DNA of 64,000 nt. It comes from Pedobacter nanyangensis (GTDB lineage: Bacteria > Bacteroidota > Bacteroidia > Sphingobacteriales > Sphingobacteriaceae). Every line of letters starts with the position of its first letter. Position 1 is the first letter of the stretch. The notes beneath the pieces were generated by a model. That model ran no database searches, had not been told where the DNA came from, and worked only from the letters and a program-made list of their open reading frames with translations. The DNA is taken from the NCBI RefSeq assembly GCF_003313505.1, contig NZ_QMHO01000002.1, forward strand, positions 315,976 through 379,975, in the 5' to 3' direction. Shown here piece by piece: positions 1 through 8,388 of the stretch. Both the position numbers and the translations under genes were made by a program.

Positions 1-1008
1 CCTGCAGTACCTTTTGAAAAAGGAGATTTAGAAGTTAAAGTAGCTACTGAGCCCGGAAAAATCAAATGGTACAATGCAAACATGCAATTGCCGTTTAACC
101 AATTAGCTGCTCAAAACTATAGCTTCAAGTTTTATTTCGGTACCAATAAGTTCAATATCTTGAAAGATCAAGGTCATGAACTGGAGAAACAAATTGACTT
201 GGGTTATTGGCCATTGAAATACATCAACCGTTTTGTGGTATTGCCTGTATTTAACTTCCTGGAAGGTTTTGGATGGGGATATGGCCTGATTATTTTGGTA
301 TTGACCATTCTTTTGAAACTTGCCATGTCGCCGTTAACCTATAAATCTTATGTTTCTATGGCGAAAATGAGGGTTTTAAAACCTGAAATGGACGAGATTA
401 AGGCAAAAGTTGGCGAAGACAACCCTACCCTTTTACAACAGGAATATTTGAAGCTGTACAAACAAGTGGGCGTTAATCCATTAGGTGGCTGTTTGCCAAT
501 GTTGCTACAGTTGCCCTTTGTAATGGCTTTCTTCTTTTTCTTTCCTAACTTGTTTGAGTTAAGAGGTGAAAGTTTCCTTTGGATGAAAGACCTTTCTACT
601 TATGACAATTTCATCAATTTTGGTTTTAACGTTCCTTTCATTGGCGATCACTTAAGTTTGATGTGTATTTTGATGACCATTTCTACATTGATCTACACTT
701 ATTTTAACAACCAAATTTCCGGTGCTACCGGTCAAATGAAATACATTGGTTACATTATGCCAATCATTTTCTTAGGAGTGTTAAACAGCTACCCTTCTGG
801 TTTGAACTACTACTATTTCTTAGCAAACATGTTGACTTTCTTGCAACAGTTTATCATTAGAAAAATGGTGAATGACGATAAAATTCACGCTATTTTACAG
901 GATAACAAGGCTAAGCCGAAAGTAGAGAAAAAGAAATCTGGTTTCCAAGCTCGTTTAGAAGACTATATGCGTCAACAACAGCAACAAGCAAATCAGAAAA
1001 AGAAATAA
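1..1008 (+). CDS. yidC: Membrane protein insertase YidC (3' part)
   Basis: This is the C-terminal part of YidC/Oxa1, the inner-membrane insertase that works alone or with SecYEG. The frame is open from base 1, so the start and most of the periplasmic domain lie outside the window. What remains is the end of the periplasmic beta domain, then the conserved 60KD_IMP membrane core. The core starts at the hydrophobic run GFGWGYGLIILVLTILLKLA, continues through the GGCLPMLLQLPFVMAFFFFF segment and ends with helices before a basic, Gln/Lys-rich cytoplasmic tail. Such basic tails are common in YidC and may contact ribosomes. A strong terminator follows 30 bases after the stop, so this is the last gene of its transcript. 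Confidence 0.96.
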   Translation, partial: PAVPFEKGDLEVKVATEPGKIKWYNANMQLPFNQLAAQNYSFKFYFGTNKFNILKDQGHELEKQIDLGYWPLKYINRFVVLPVFNFLEGFGWGYGLIILVLTILLKLAMSPLTYKSYVSMAKMRVLKPEMDEIKAKVGEDNPTLLQQEYLKLYKQVGVNPLGGCLPMLLQLPFVMAFFFFFPNLFELRGESFLWMKDLSTYDNFINFGFNVPFIGDHLSLMCILMTISTLIYTYFNNQISGATGQMKYIGYIMPIIFLGVLNSYPSGLNYYYFLANMLTFLQQFIIRKMVNDDKIHAILQDNKAKPKVEKKKSGFQARLEDYMRQQQQQANQKKK

Positions 1009-1036
1009 GAACATCACAACAAAACAAATCAATGAA

Positions 1037-1063
1037 GATCCCACCTAGGTGGGATTTTTTTTT
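1037..1063 (+). terminator. Rho-independent terminator of yidC
   Basis: A perfect 18-base palindrome, ATCCCACCTAGGTGGGAT (1038-1055), runs directly into a run of T. It begins 30 bases after the yidC stop codon. As a nine-pair stem it would need a few central bases unpaired to form a loop. Confidence 0.8.
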
Positions 1064-1398
1064 GAATAGTGAACAGGAATATCTTCCTTTAATATTGTAT
1101 CTTGATTACTCCCAATGGACCAAATTCAATTAAAACAGCACGTTTGTATTTAAGATCAATAACACCTAGGTTGGGAGGTCATCTGTGCAAACCTGAAGCC
1201 CCAATTGTTACGCATTGCTCAAACTGGATTGGGATGGCGTTTACTAGCAATCTGCAGTAGCCATATTCTTATTTAGTTTATCAAATGGCATCCATCACGT
1301 GCTTTGTAAAATTTACCTTAACATTTGTTTAAAGGCACTTTTATTATCATTTTTAACTTAAATTAACCAACAAATTAAACTGACTTTTTAAAAATAAG
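1064..1398. other. Intergenic region without a recognisable gene
   Basis: This stretch between the yidC terminator and the S9 peptidase has no convincing open frame, tRNA or known RNA. The last 100 bases are AT-rich and probably carry the peptidase promoter. Bases 1160-1260 are noticeably richer in GC and could be a decayed repeat or gene remnant. I cannot assign them. Confidence 0.5.
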
Positions 1399-4296
1399 AT
1401 GCAAAAGAAACTTTTTTTGTTTTTTGTGCTATTCAGCAGTGCTGTATATGCGCAAAAAAAGCCTTTAGATCATAGCGTTTATGATGGATGGGAATCTGTG
1501 GGGAACAAGCAGCTGTCAAACAATGGTGTGTGGGCGGCCTATGCCATTAACCCGCAGGAAGGTGACGGTAATTATTACTTCCAGGAAACGGTTGCGCCTA
1601 GTGGACGTAAAATAAAAGTACCTCGAGGTACAAATCTCACTTTTAGCAGCGACTCCAAATTTGCGGCACTGGCTATCAAACCGCTTTTTAAAGAGGTTAG
1701 AATGGCCAAAATCAAAAAGAAAAAACCAGAGGAGCAAATAAAAGATACTTTGGCCATTATAAATTTTGCGGCGCTAAGCGTTAATAAAATACCTCGGGTA
1801 AAATCGTTTGCTTTTCCTGATAATGGTGCATCAATAATTGCCTATAACCTGGAGAAACCTTTAGATACTGCTAAAAAGGCCAGACCATCTGCGCCGCCAA
1901 TTGAACAGAAAAATGATATGGATCGGTTTTTCGCAGATGATGCCCCTGGTACCGGAGCCGCCGCTAAAGAAGGTTCTGATTTAATCGTAAAAAACCTGAT
2001 TACCGGTGTAGAAAGAACCTACAAGTACGTAACCGACTATACATTTAGTAAAAATGGTAAGCTGTTGGTTTTTGCTGCTTCGGGTTCTAAAAAAGATGCA
2101 GCAGCTAAGCACGGCGTATTTTTATTGGATACCGAAAAATGGACTTTGAAAACCTTAGTTAAGGATAAAGGTAATTTTAAGGGTTTCATTTTCGATGAAG
2201 ATAGTGAGCACCTGGCCTTTTTAGGCGAAACAGATCCCGAGAAGAAAGAAATTAAGGATTACAACATCTACTACAATTCGCTTACCTTGGACACCGCCCA
2301 AATTTTGGTAGATAATGAAATTGCGGGCCTGCCTAATAAGTATGTAGTAAGCGGCGATGGAAGAATTAACTTTAGTAAAGACGGCTCGAAGCTATTTTTC
2401 GGCATAGCTCCTGTCAAAAAGCCAAAAGATACCTCTTTGGTAGATTTTGAAAATGCTAAGCTCGACATTTGGGGATATAAAGACGATTATTTACAAACCG
2501 TACAGCTTAAAAATGCTGACAGGGAGTCTAAAAGGACCTATCTATCCGTGATTGATGTCTTTAGTCCCGATCCAAAAATTGTACCGTTAGCCGACGTTAA
2601 AATGCCCGAAGCCAGCTTGGTAAACGAAGGTGATGCTTCTTATGTACTGGCATCAACAGACTTTGGCAATCGTATTGCTTCTCAATGGACAGGCGGTACC
2701 AAAAGAGATTATTATTTGGTGGATATTAAAACGGGCAGCCGTAAAAAAATCATCGAAGGTTTAAATGGAAATGTTCAAGCATCGCCCAATGGCCAATACA
2801 TTCTTTATTTCAACAAAGAAAATGGCAATTGGTACACTTACCAGGTAGCTACGGCCAAAGTAACTTTGTTGACCAACAATATGTCGGTAAAGTTTGCCGA
2901 TGAAGAAAATGACGTTCCTGATTTCGCTAACAGCTATGGAATGGCAGGTTGGACCGAAGATGATAAATTGGTATTGATTAACGATCGATATGATGTTTGG
3001 GCCTTCTCTCCAGATGGAAAATCAGCTCCTAAAAATATCACCATTGGTTTTGGCCGTTCGAACAATATAACCCTTCGCATAGAAAGAGTTAGTATTGGCG
3101 GTGGATTGATGGGTATGAGAAATACTGGTGGTAACAGCAACGAGCGTTTTTTCAAAAAGAACGAGTTGCTGTATTTTGATGGTTTCAATAACGCCACCAA
3201 AGAAAATGGCATTTTCCGTAAAGCTATTAACGATAACAAGCTTCCTGAGCAACTGGTGATGGAGAAAGCCAAGTTCTCTGCATTATCCAAAGCCAAGGAT
3301 GCGGATCTTTATATTTATGATAAAGGTAGCTACGTCAATTCTCCGGATGTTTACATTTCAAAAGATTTTAAAACGTCAACCAAATTAAGCAGTACCAATC
3401 CACAACAAGCTAATTACAATTGGGGAACTTCTGAATTGGTGAAATGGACTACGCCCAAGGGCTATAAATCGGAAGGTATCCTGTACAAACCTGAAAATTT
3501 TGATCCGAACAAGAAATATCCCATGATCGTATATTTTTATGAGAAACTTTCTGATGGATTGTACACTTATCAGGCCCCAGCCCCTACGCCTTCACGTTTG
3601 AACATACCTTTCTTTGTAAGCAATGGTTATTTGGTTTTCACCCCAGACATTAGCTATGAAGTTGGTCATCCAGGAAAATCAGCAGAAGAGTTTATCAATT
3701 CTGGAGTTGAATATCTGAAAAAGAACGCTTGGGTTGATGGTGCTAAAATTGGTATCCAAGGGCAAAGTTGGGGCGGTTACCAAGTGGCGCACCTAATTAC
3801 GGTAACCAATATGTATGCCGCTGCTTGGGCAGGTGCACCTGTAGTAAACATGACTTCGGCTTATGGCGGGATTCGTTGGGAAAGTGGAATGAACCGACAG
3901 TTCCAATACGAAAAAACACAAAGCAGAATTGGGGCTACTTTATGGGAAAAACCCGAGTTATACATCCAAAACTCGCCCCTATTCAATTTCCCTAAGGTAA
4001 ATACGCCTGTAGTGGTAATGGCAAACGATGCTGATGGAGCAGTGCCATGGTACCAAGGTATAGAAATGTTTACTGGTTTACGACGTTTGGGCAAGCCAGT
4101 GTGGTTGTTGAATTATAATAACGAAGCACACAACTTGGTGCAACGTCAAAATAGAAAGGATATCCAAATACGTGAGCAACAGTTTTTTGATTACTATTTG
4201 AAGGGTGCCAAAGCACCAGTTTGGATGGTGGGCGGTATCCCAGCCACTGAAAAAGGTAAAACTTGGGGATTTGAACTTACTGACGAAAAACCATAG
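1399..4296 (+). CDS. S9 family (prolyl oligopeptidase) serine peptidase
   Basis: This is a secreted serine peptidase of the S9 clan, expected to cleave peptides in the periplasm or outside the cell. Residues 1-18 form a signal peptide ending at a YAQ cleavage site. The N-terminal two thirds look like the beta-propeller that gates substrate size. The C-terminal alpha/beta-hydrolase carries the nucleophile Ser790 in GQSWGGYQ, a likely Asp879 in NDADGAVPW and His911 in NEAHNL, so the triad is complete. At 965 residues it is longer than classical prolyl oligopeptidase but normal for secreted Bacteroidota members. The M14 carboxypeptidase downstream may act on the same peptides (inference). Substrate specificity cannot be read from the sequence. 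Confidence 0.93.
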   Translation: MQKKLFLFFVLFSSAVYAQKKPLDHSVYDGWESVGNKQLSNNGVWAAYAINPQEGDGNYYFQETVAPSGRKIKVPRGTNLTFSSDSKFAALAIKPLFKEVRMAKIKKKKPEEQIKDTLAIINFAALSVNKIPRVKSFAFPDNGASIIAYNLEKPLDTAKKARPSAPPIEQKNDMDRFFADDAPGTGAAAKEGSDLIVKNLITGVERTYKYVTDYTFSKNGKLLVFAASGSKKDAAAKHGVFLLDTEKWTLKTLVKDKGNFKGFIFDEDSEHLAFLGETDPEKKEIKDYNIYYNSLTLDTAQILVDNEIAGLPNKYVVSGDGRINFSKDGSKLFFGIAPVKKPKDTSLVDFENAKLDIWGYKDDYLQTVQLKNADRESKRTYLSVIDVFSPDPKIVPLADVKMPEASLVNEGDASYVLASTDFGNRIASQWTGGTKRDYYLVDIKTGSRKKIIEGLNGNVQASPNGQYILYFNKENGNWYTYQVATAKVTLLTNNMSVKFADEENDVPDFANSYGMAGWTEDDKLVLINDRYDVWAFSPDGKSAPKNITIGFGRSNNITLRIERVSIGGGLMGMRNTGGNSNERFFKKNELLYFDGFNNATKENGIFRKAINDNKLPEQLVMEKAKFSALSKAKDADLYIYDKGSYVNSPDVYISKDFKTSTKLSSTNPQQANYNWGTSELVKWTTPKGYKSEGILYKPENFDPNKKYPMIVYFYEKLSDGLYTYQAPAPTPSRLNIPFFVSNGYLVFTPDISYEVGHPGKSAEEFINSGVEYLKKNAWVDGAKIGIQGQSWGGYQVAHLITVTNMYAAAWAGAPVVNMTSAYGGIRWESGMNRQFQYEKTQSRIGATLWEKPELYIQNSPLFNFPKVNTPVVVMANDADGAVPWYQGIEMFTGLRRLGKPVWLLNYNNEAHNLVQRQNRKDIQIREQQFFDYYLKGAKAPVWMVGGIPATEKGKTWGFELTDEKP

Positions 4297-4320
4297 TTAG
4301 TTTACAGTTAACAACTCACG

Positions 4321-4395
4321 AAATCGCCATTGCGAGGCAAGAAGCAATCTATCTATCGGAAAGATTATTTCTCCTAACCCGCAATGGCGATTTTT
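4321..4395 (+). repeat. Family B repeat forming a terminator-like hairpin
   Basis: Bases 4321-4334 and 4380-4393 are perfect 14-base inverted copies, and a short T run follows the right arm. The loop contains the GAAGCAATCT core shared with 39200-39290 and 46465-46515. It sits between the S9 and M14 genes and may end the S9 transcript. Confidence 0.6.
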
Positions 4396-4413
4396 CTTTA
4401 ACTTCGATTTCAA

Positions 4414-5577
4414 ATGAATATCCAAACCATCCTAAGCAGTTACACAAGCTTTGCCGAAAAAGCACTAACCAACCGTTTTTTTAAACACCAAAACCTACTT
4501 CCGTTAATTAATCATTTACCTTCCGAATTTAAGGTGGCTATACTTGGCAACTCGGTAAAAGGTAACAGTGTCCAAGCTGTAAAATGGGGAAATGGCCAAA
4601 CCAAAGTGATGTTGTGGAGCCAAATGCATGGCGATGAAGCTACTGGAACTATGGCCCTTTTTGATTTGTTCAACTTCCTGCAACAGGATCATGAAGCAGT
4701 GAAATTGCTTAGTGAAAATTGCGAACTGTTAATGATTCCCATGGTAAATCCAGATGGGGCCGCAGTGTTTACTCGCAGAAATGCACAGCAAATTGACATC
4801 AACAGGGATTTTTTACAAACGGTTACACCAGAAGCAAAAATATTGAAGCAAGCAAGAAATGATTTTGACCCTGATTTTGGTTTTAATTTGCATGATCAGA
4901 CAACGCTTTGGAGTGTAGATGGAACCTTAAAACCGGCTACGCTTTCCTATTTGGCACCGGCTTACGATAAGGCCCTTTCCGTAAATCAAACCCGCAAAAA
5001 TGCCATGTTGGTAATTGCGGATATGTTTAAGGAGCTTAACCCATTACTGCCTCAACATATTGCGCTTTTTGATGATGAATATGAGCCTCGGGCCTTTGGA
5101 GATAATTTCCAACGAGCGGGAACTTCGACCATTTTAATTGAAGCCGGAGGTTATTTAAACGATCCAGAAAAGCAGCAGATCAGAAAGTATTATTTTGCCT
5201 CTATCCTATCAGGACTGATTTCTATTGCGAACAGGAATTATGAAAAACAAAATACAGCGAATTACTTCGCAATTCCTCCAAACAACAAGCAAATTTTTCA
5301 CATCCTTATCCATAACCTCGTTTTGCACGGCATTAAAGTGAGCGTAGGTATTAACTATGAGGAATGTCCAAATCAGGACGGGATGACCACCTGCAAATCG
5401 TACAGCATCCAAGATATTGGAGATTTGAGTTTCTGCGACGCTTATGAGGTTTATCATGCGGAGAATTGCGAATTAAATGGCGTAATAACTTTTAATGAAG
5501 CTGCTGACTTTGAGCTGCTAATGGATGAACAAATTATTTTAGCTTTTAAAAACGGAGAATTACTGCAAAAACACTAA
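4414..5577 (+). CDS. M14 family zinc carboxypeptidase
   Basis: This is a zinc metallopeptidase of the M14 (carboxypeptidase A/succinylglutamate desuccinylase-like) fold. Visible metal ligands are His72 and Glu75 in MHGDEATG and His160 in NLHDQT. The catalytic glutamate is probably Glu243 in LIEAGGY. There is no obvious signal peptide, so I expect a cytoplasmic enzyme that trims peptides or peptide-like compounds. The first 290 residues carry the peptidase. The last 100 are a less conserved beta-rich extension with several cysteines. The next gene starts 27 bases later on the same strand, so the two are probably co-transcribed. The exact substrate is unknown. Confidence 0.85.
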   Translation: MNIQTILSSYTSFAEKALTNRFFKHQNLLPLINHLPSEFKVAILGNSVKGNSVQAVKWGNGQTKVMLWSQMHGDEATGTMALFDLFNFLQQDHEAVKLLSENCELLMIPMVNPDGAAVFTRRNAQQIDINRDFLQTVTPEAKILKQARNDFDPDFGFNLHDQTTLWSVDGTLKPATLSYLAPAYDKALSVNQTRKNAMLVIADMFKELNPLLPQHIALFDDEYEPRAFGDNFQRAGTSTILIEAGGYLNDPEKQQIRKYYFASILSGLISIANRNYEKQNTANYFAIPPNNKQIFHILIHNLVLHGIKVSVGINYEECPNQDGMTTCKSYSIQDIGDLSFCDAYEVYHAENCELNGVITFNEAADFELLMDEQIILAFKNGELLQKH

Positions 5578-5604
5578 ATTCAACGCATAAATAAACAAAA
5601 ACAA

Positions 5605-6882
5605 ATGGCATTAAGTAGAATTTGGTCCGCATTTATCATTGTTGCTATTGTGGTAGCGGCGATTAAGTGCTTCTTTTTTGGGCAAACAGAAATTTTTAGC
5701 TGGATGGTAATTGGCAAGGCCGATGATCCTACCAACTTAACCAAGGTTGATGGTGTAATACAAACCTGTTGGAATGCTGTAGAAATGTGTTTAAAACTTA
5801 TTGGCATTTTGGCTTTTTTTATGGGATTGATGAGCATTGCCGAAAAAGCGGGCGGCATTCGTTTATTATCGAGAATTGTGGGACCGTTCTTCTCTAAATT
5901 ATTTCCAGAAGTACCTAAAGGGCATCCTGCTACCGGTCACATGGTAATGAATTTTTCGGCCAACTTATTAGGTTTAGATAATGCTGCCACGCCTTTTGGT
6001 TTAAAAGCTATGGAAAGCTTACAGGAACTTAATCCCAATAAATCCACTGCTAGTAACTCGCAAATCATGTTTTTGTGCTTGCATGCTGCTGGACTAAGTT
6101 TAATCCCCGTAAGTGTAATTGCATTAAGAGCTTCTTCCAATGCCTCAGATCCTACGGATATTTTTATCCCCTGCCTAATCGTAACCTTTGTAGGAACGCT
6201 AACCGCAATGTTGATCGTTTCCTTCAAGCAGAAGATAAACATCTTCCAGCCAGTAATTTTAGGATGGATTTTAAGTATTAGTGCGGTAATTGGCTTACTG
6301 GTTTGGTATATCACTACTTTAGGTTCCAAAGAAATCACCTCATTTTCTGGTTTGCTCAGCAGCGGCGTCATTTTATTTATTGTCCTGGTGATTTTGCTAG
6401 GCGGCGTCTACAAAAAGATCGATGTTTTTGATGCTTTTGTAGATGGGGCAAAAGGTGGATTTGAAACGGCTGTAAAAATCATCCCCTATTTAGTTGGGAT
6501 GTTGGTAGCGATCAGCATGCTACGCACCAGCGGTACCTTTGATGTAGTGATTTTAGGGATTAAAAATTTCTTTACCTTTTTAGGTGCTGACACCAGATTT
6601 GTAGAGGCCCTCCCTACTGCACTGATCAGACCTTTAAGTGGTGGTGGTGCCCGGGGAATGATGGTAGATACGATGACTGCTTATGGCCCAGATTCGTTTG
6701 CCAGCAGGTTATCTGGTATTTTCCAAGGTGCTGCTGATACTACTTTCTATGTGATTGCCGTTTACTTTGGTTCGGTTTCCGTTAAAAATACTCGCTATGC
6801 TGTAGGCACCATGTTATTGGCAGATTTAGCGGGTGTTTGCACGGCCATTGGTTTAGCTTATTTGTTTTTTGGGAATAGCTAA
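5605..6882 (+). CDS. Nucleoside-recognition (Gate) domain membrane protein, SpmA-SpmB fusion type
   Basis: This integral inner-membrane protein has two Gate-type (nucleoside recognition) domains in one chain, like Bacillus spore maturation proteins SpmA and SpmB joined end to end. The first half contains the conserved segment NFSANLLGLDNAATPFGLKA. The second half contains LIRPLSGGGARGMM and a later GAADTTFYVIAVY segment, the usual landmarks of the family. About ten hydrophobic helices are visible. The family is often annotated as a transporter of nucleosides or other small solutes, but its role in non-sporulating Bacteroidota is not established. It shares a bidirectional terminator with the convergent susD gene. 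Confidence 0.88.
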   Translation: MALSRIWSAFIIVAIVVAAIKCFFFGQTEIFSWMVIGKADDPTNLTKVDGVIQTCWNAVEMCLKLIGILAFFMGLMSIAEKAGGIRLLSRIVGPFFSKLFPEVPKGHPATGHMVMNFSANLLGLDNAATPFGLKAMESLQELNPNKSTASNSQIMFLCLHAAGLSLIPVSVIALRASSNASDPTDIFIPCLIVTFVGTLTAMLIVSFKQKINIFQPVILGWILSISAVIGLLVWYITTLGSKEITSFSGLLSSGVILFIVLVILLGGVYKKIDVFDAFVDGAKGGFETAVKIIPYLVGMLVAISMLRTSGTFDVVILGIKNFFTFLGADTRFVEALPTALIRPLSGGGARGMMVDTMTAYGPDSFASRLSGIFQGAADTTFYVIAVYFGSVSVKNTRYAVGTMLLADLAGVCTAIGLAYLFFGNS

Positions 6883-6900
6883 AAACAAATCTTCAGGATA

Positions 6901-6937
6901 AAAAAAAGCCGCACCAATTTTTTAGTGCGGCTTTTTT
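6901..6937. terminator. Bidirectional terminator between Gate protein gene and susD
   Basis: The perfect nine-pair stem AAGCCGCAC / GTGCGGCTT (6906-6914 and 6925-6933) has an A run on the left and a T run on the right. It can end both convergent transcripts. It lies 24 bases from one stop codon and about 14 from the other. Confidence 0.88.
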
Positions 6938-6950
6938 ATGTGGGGGATAC

Positions 6951-8378
6951 TTACGGTTTATCCCACCAAACCCTAGTGGTTAAGTTATCTGCACCACCGT
7001 AAGGAAGCGCTGCTATGGCTGCATTATAGCTGGCCTTGTTAATCTGGCTTTCGTTAGCTGGATAACCTTCTCTACGAGGTATTGACGGTATACTTCCCGC
7101 GGGTGCCGGAGCAAGTACCGGATAACCTGTCCTTCTCCATTCGGCCCATCCTTCATATCCATGTAAAAACAAATGCACCCATCTTTGGGTAGCGATTTTT
7201 TCAATAGCATTACTGCTGGAGTATGCCACCTGAGGCTGTAGCAAATAAGCTGCAACGCCAGAGGTATTCCCCACCCATTGAGATATGGATGCGGTAATTG
7301 CATTTTTATAATAAGTTTCTGCGGCAACATCTCCGCCGGTTATCCAACCTAGATGCGCCGCCTCAGCCAATGCAAATTGGGCTTGTGCATAGGTTACCAG
7401 GTAAACGGGAGAATTTTGTTTTCTAACGGCAGCGCCCAACAAAGAGTAATCATTGGGTTCTACCACTACGCCAGTTCCGTAAGCCAGCCCAACGTATTGC
7501 CCCCCATTTGAAGCGGGATCGGCGTATATGGGCAGCCTAGGATCATTTAATGGTTTCATATAGTCCATTAGCGGTTTGCTAATAGCATACCATTTTCTAT
7601 TGCTTCTGGTGAAAGAGGTGTACCAAAAGTTCTCATGAGCAGCTTCGGCAAGATGCGGATAAAACAGATTATCACTATTGCTGGCCATAATGCCGTTTGC
7701 CTGTGCAGCTAAAAATTCGGCTTTGCCTTTTATTTGATCTACTTTAGATAGTCGTAGTGCCATTAATAGCCTGATAGTATTAGCTAGCCTACGCCATTTT
7801 GCGGCATCTCCTTTGTAAATAAAGTCATTTTTCACCGTACCTGTAGTTGGCGAATTTGCTATGAGTGTATTGGCTTCATTTAAAAGTGTAAAAAGCGAGT
7901 TATAGATATCCTGTTGCTTATCGTATTTTGGCGTATAATTCTTATCCCCCTTTAACGCCTCGCTATAAGGCAAATCACCCCATCTATCGGTCATAAACCA
8001 CATAAAATAGGCTTTAAGGATCTTGGCAATTGCCAACTGGTAATTTACTGGTCCTTCGTTTGCATTCAGTTCACTATTGATCACGGTTTCCAGGTTGTTT
8101 AACGGCCCGGTGTAGAAAGTGTTAAATGAAAAACTGGTAGCGTTATAGAGATCTGAACCCGGAAATAGGGTTAACGAAAGGTATTGTGGGTAGTGCACGC
8201 CATAAGTGGAGGTGCCAACACTACTTAAATAAAACTCGGAATTGGCGATGAGCTGAGTTCCGGATGCCTTACTGGGGTTATTGGGATCTACGTTTAAATC
8301 TTTATCAAATTTAGTACATCCCGTTATGAATATTCCAGTTAATAAAACGGAATATATCTTATTCAAATGCTTTCTCAT
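6951..8378 (-). CDS. SusD/RagB-like outer-membrane lipoprotein (SusD-like_2 type)
   Basis: This is a surface lipoprotein that caps the partner SusC channel and captures ligand. The N-terminus has a lipoprotein signal peptide with lipobox ITGC, cleaved before the Cys at about residue 21. The rest is an alpha-helical TPR-like SusD fold. At 475 residues, with landmarks such as YFMWFMTDRWGDLPYSEAL, it fits the SusD-like_2 family. It starts 10 bases after the susC stop codon and is clearly translated from the same mRNA. No glycoside hydrolase or lyase accompanies this pair, so its ligand need not be a glycan. RagB-type partners can serve peptide import. Confidence 0.93.
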   Translation of the reverse strand: MRKHLNKIYSVLLTGIFITGCTKFDKDLNVDPNNPSKASGTQLIANSEFYLSSVGTSTYGVHYPQYLSLTLFPGSDLYNATSFSFNTFYTGPLNNLETVINSELNANEGPVNYQLAIAKILKAYFMWFMTDRWGDLPYSEALKGDKNYTPKYDKQQDIYNSLFTLLNEANTLIANSPTTGTVKNDFIYKGDAAKWRRLANTIRLLMALRLSKVDQIKGKAEFLAAQANGIMASNSDNLFYPHLAEAAHENFWYTSFTRSNRKWYAISKPLMDYMKPLNDPRLPIYADPASNGGQYVGLAYGTGVVVEPNDYSLLGAAVRKQNSPVYLVTYAQAQFALAEAAHLGWITGGDVAAETYYKNAITASISQWVGNTSGVAAYLLQPQVAYSSSNAIEKIATQRWVHLFLHGYEGWAEWRRTGYPVLAPAPAGSIPSIPRREGYPANESQINKASYNAAIAALPYGGADNLTTRVWWDKP

Positions 8379-8388
8379 TGTCTAATTA

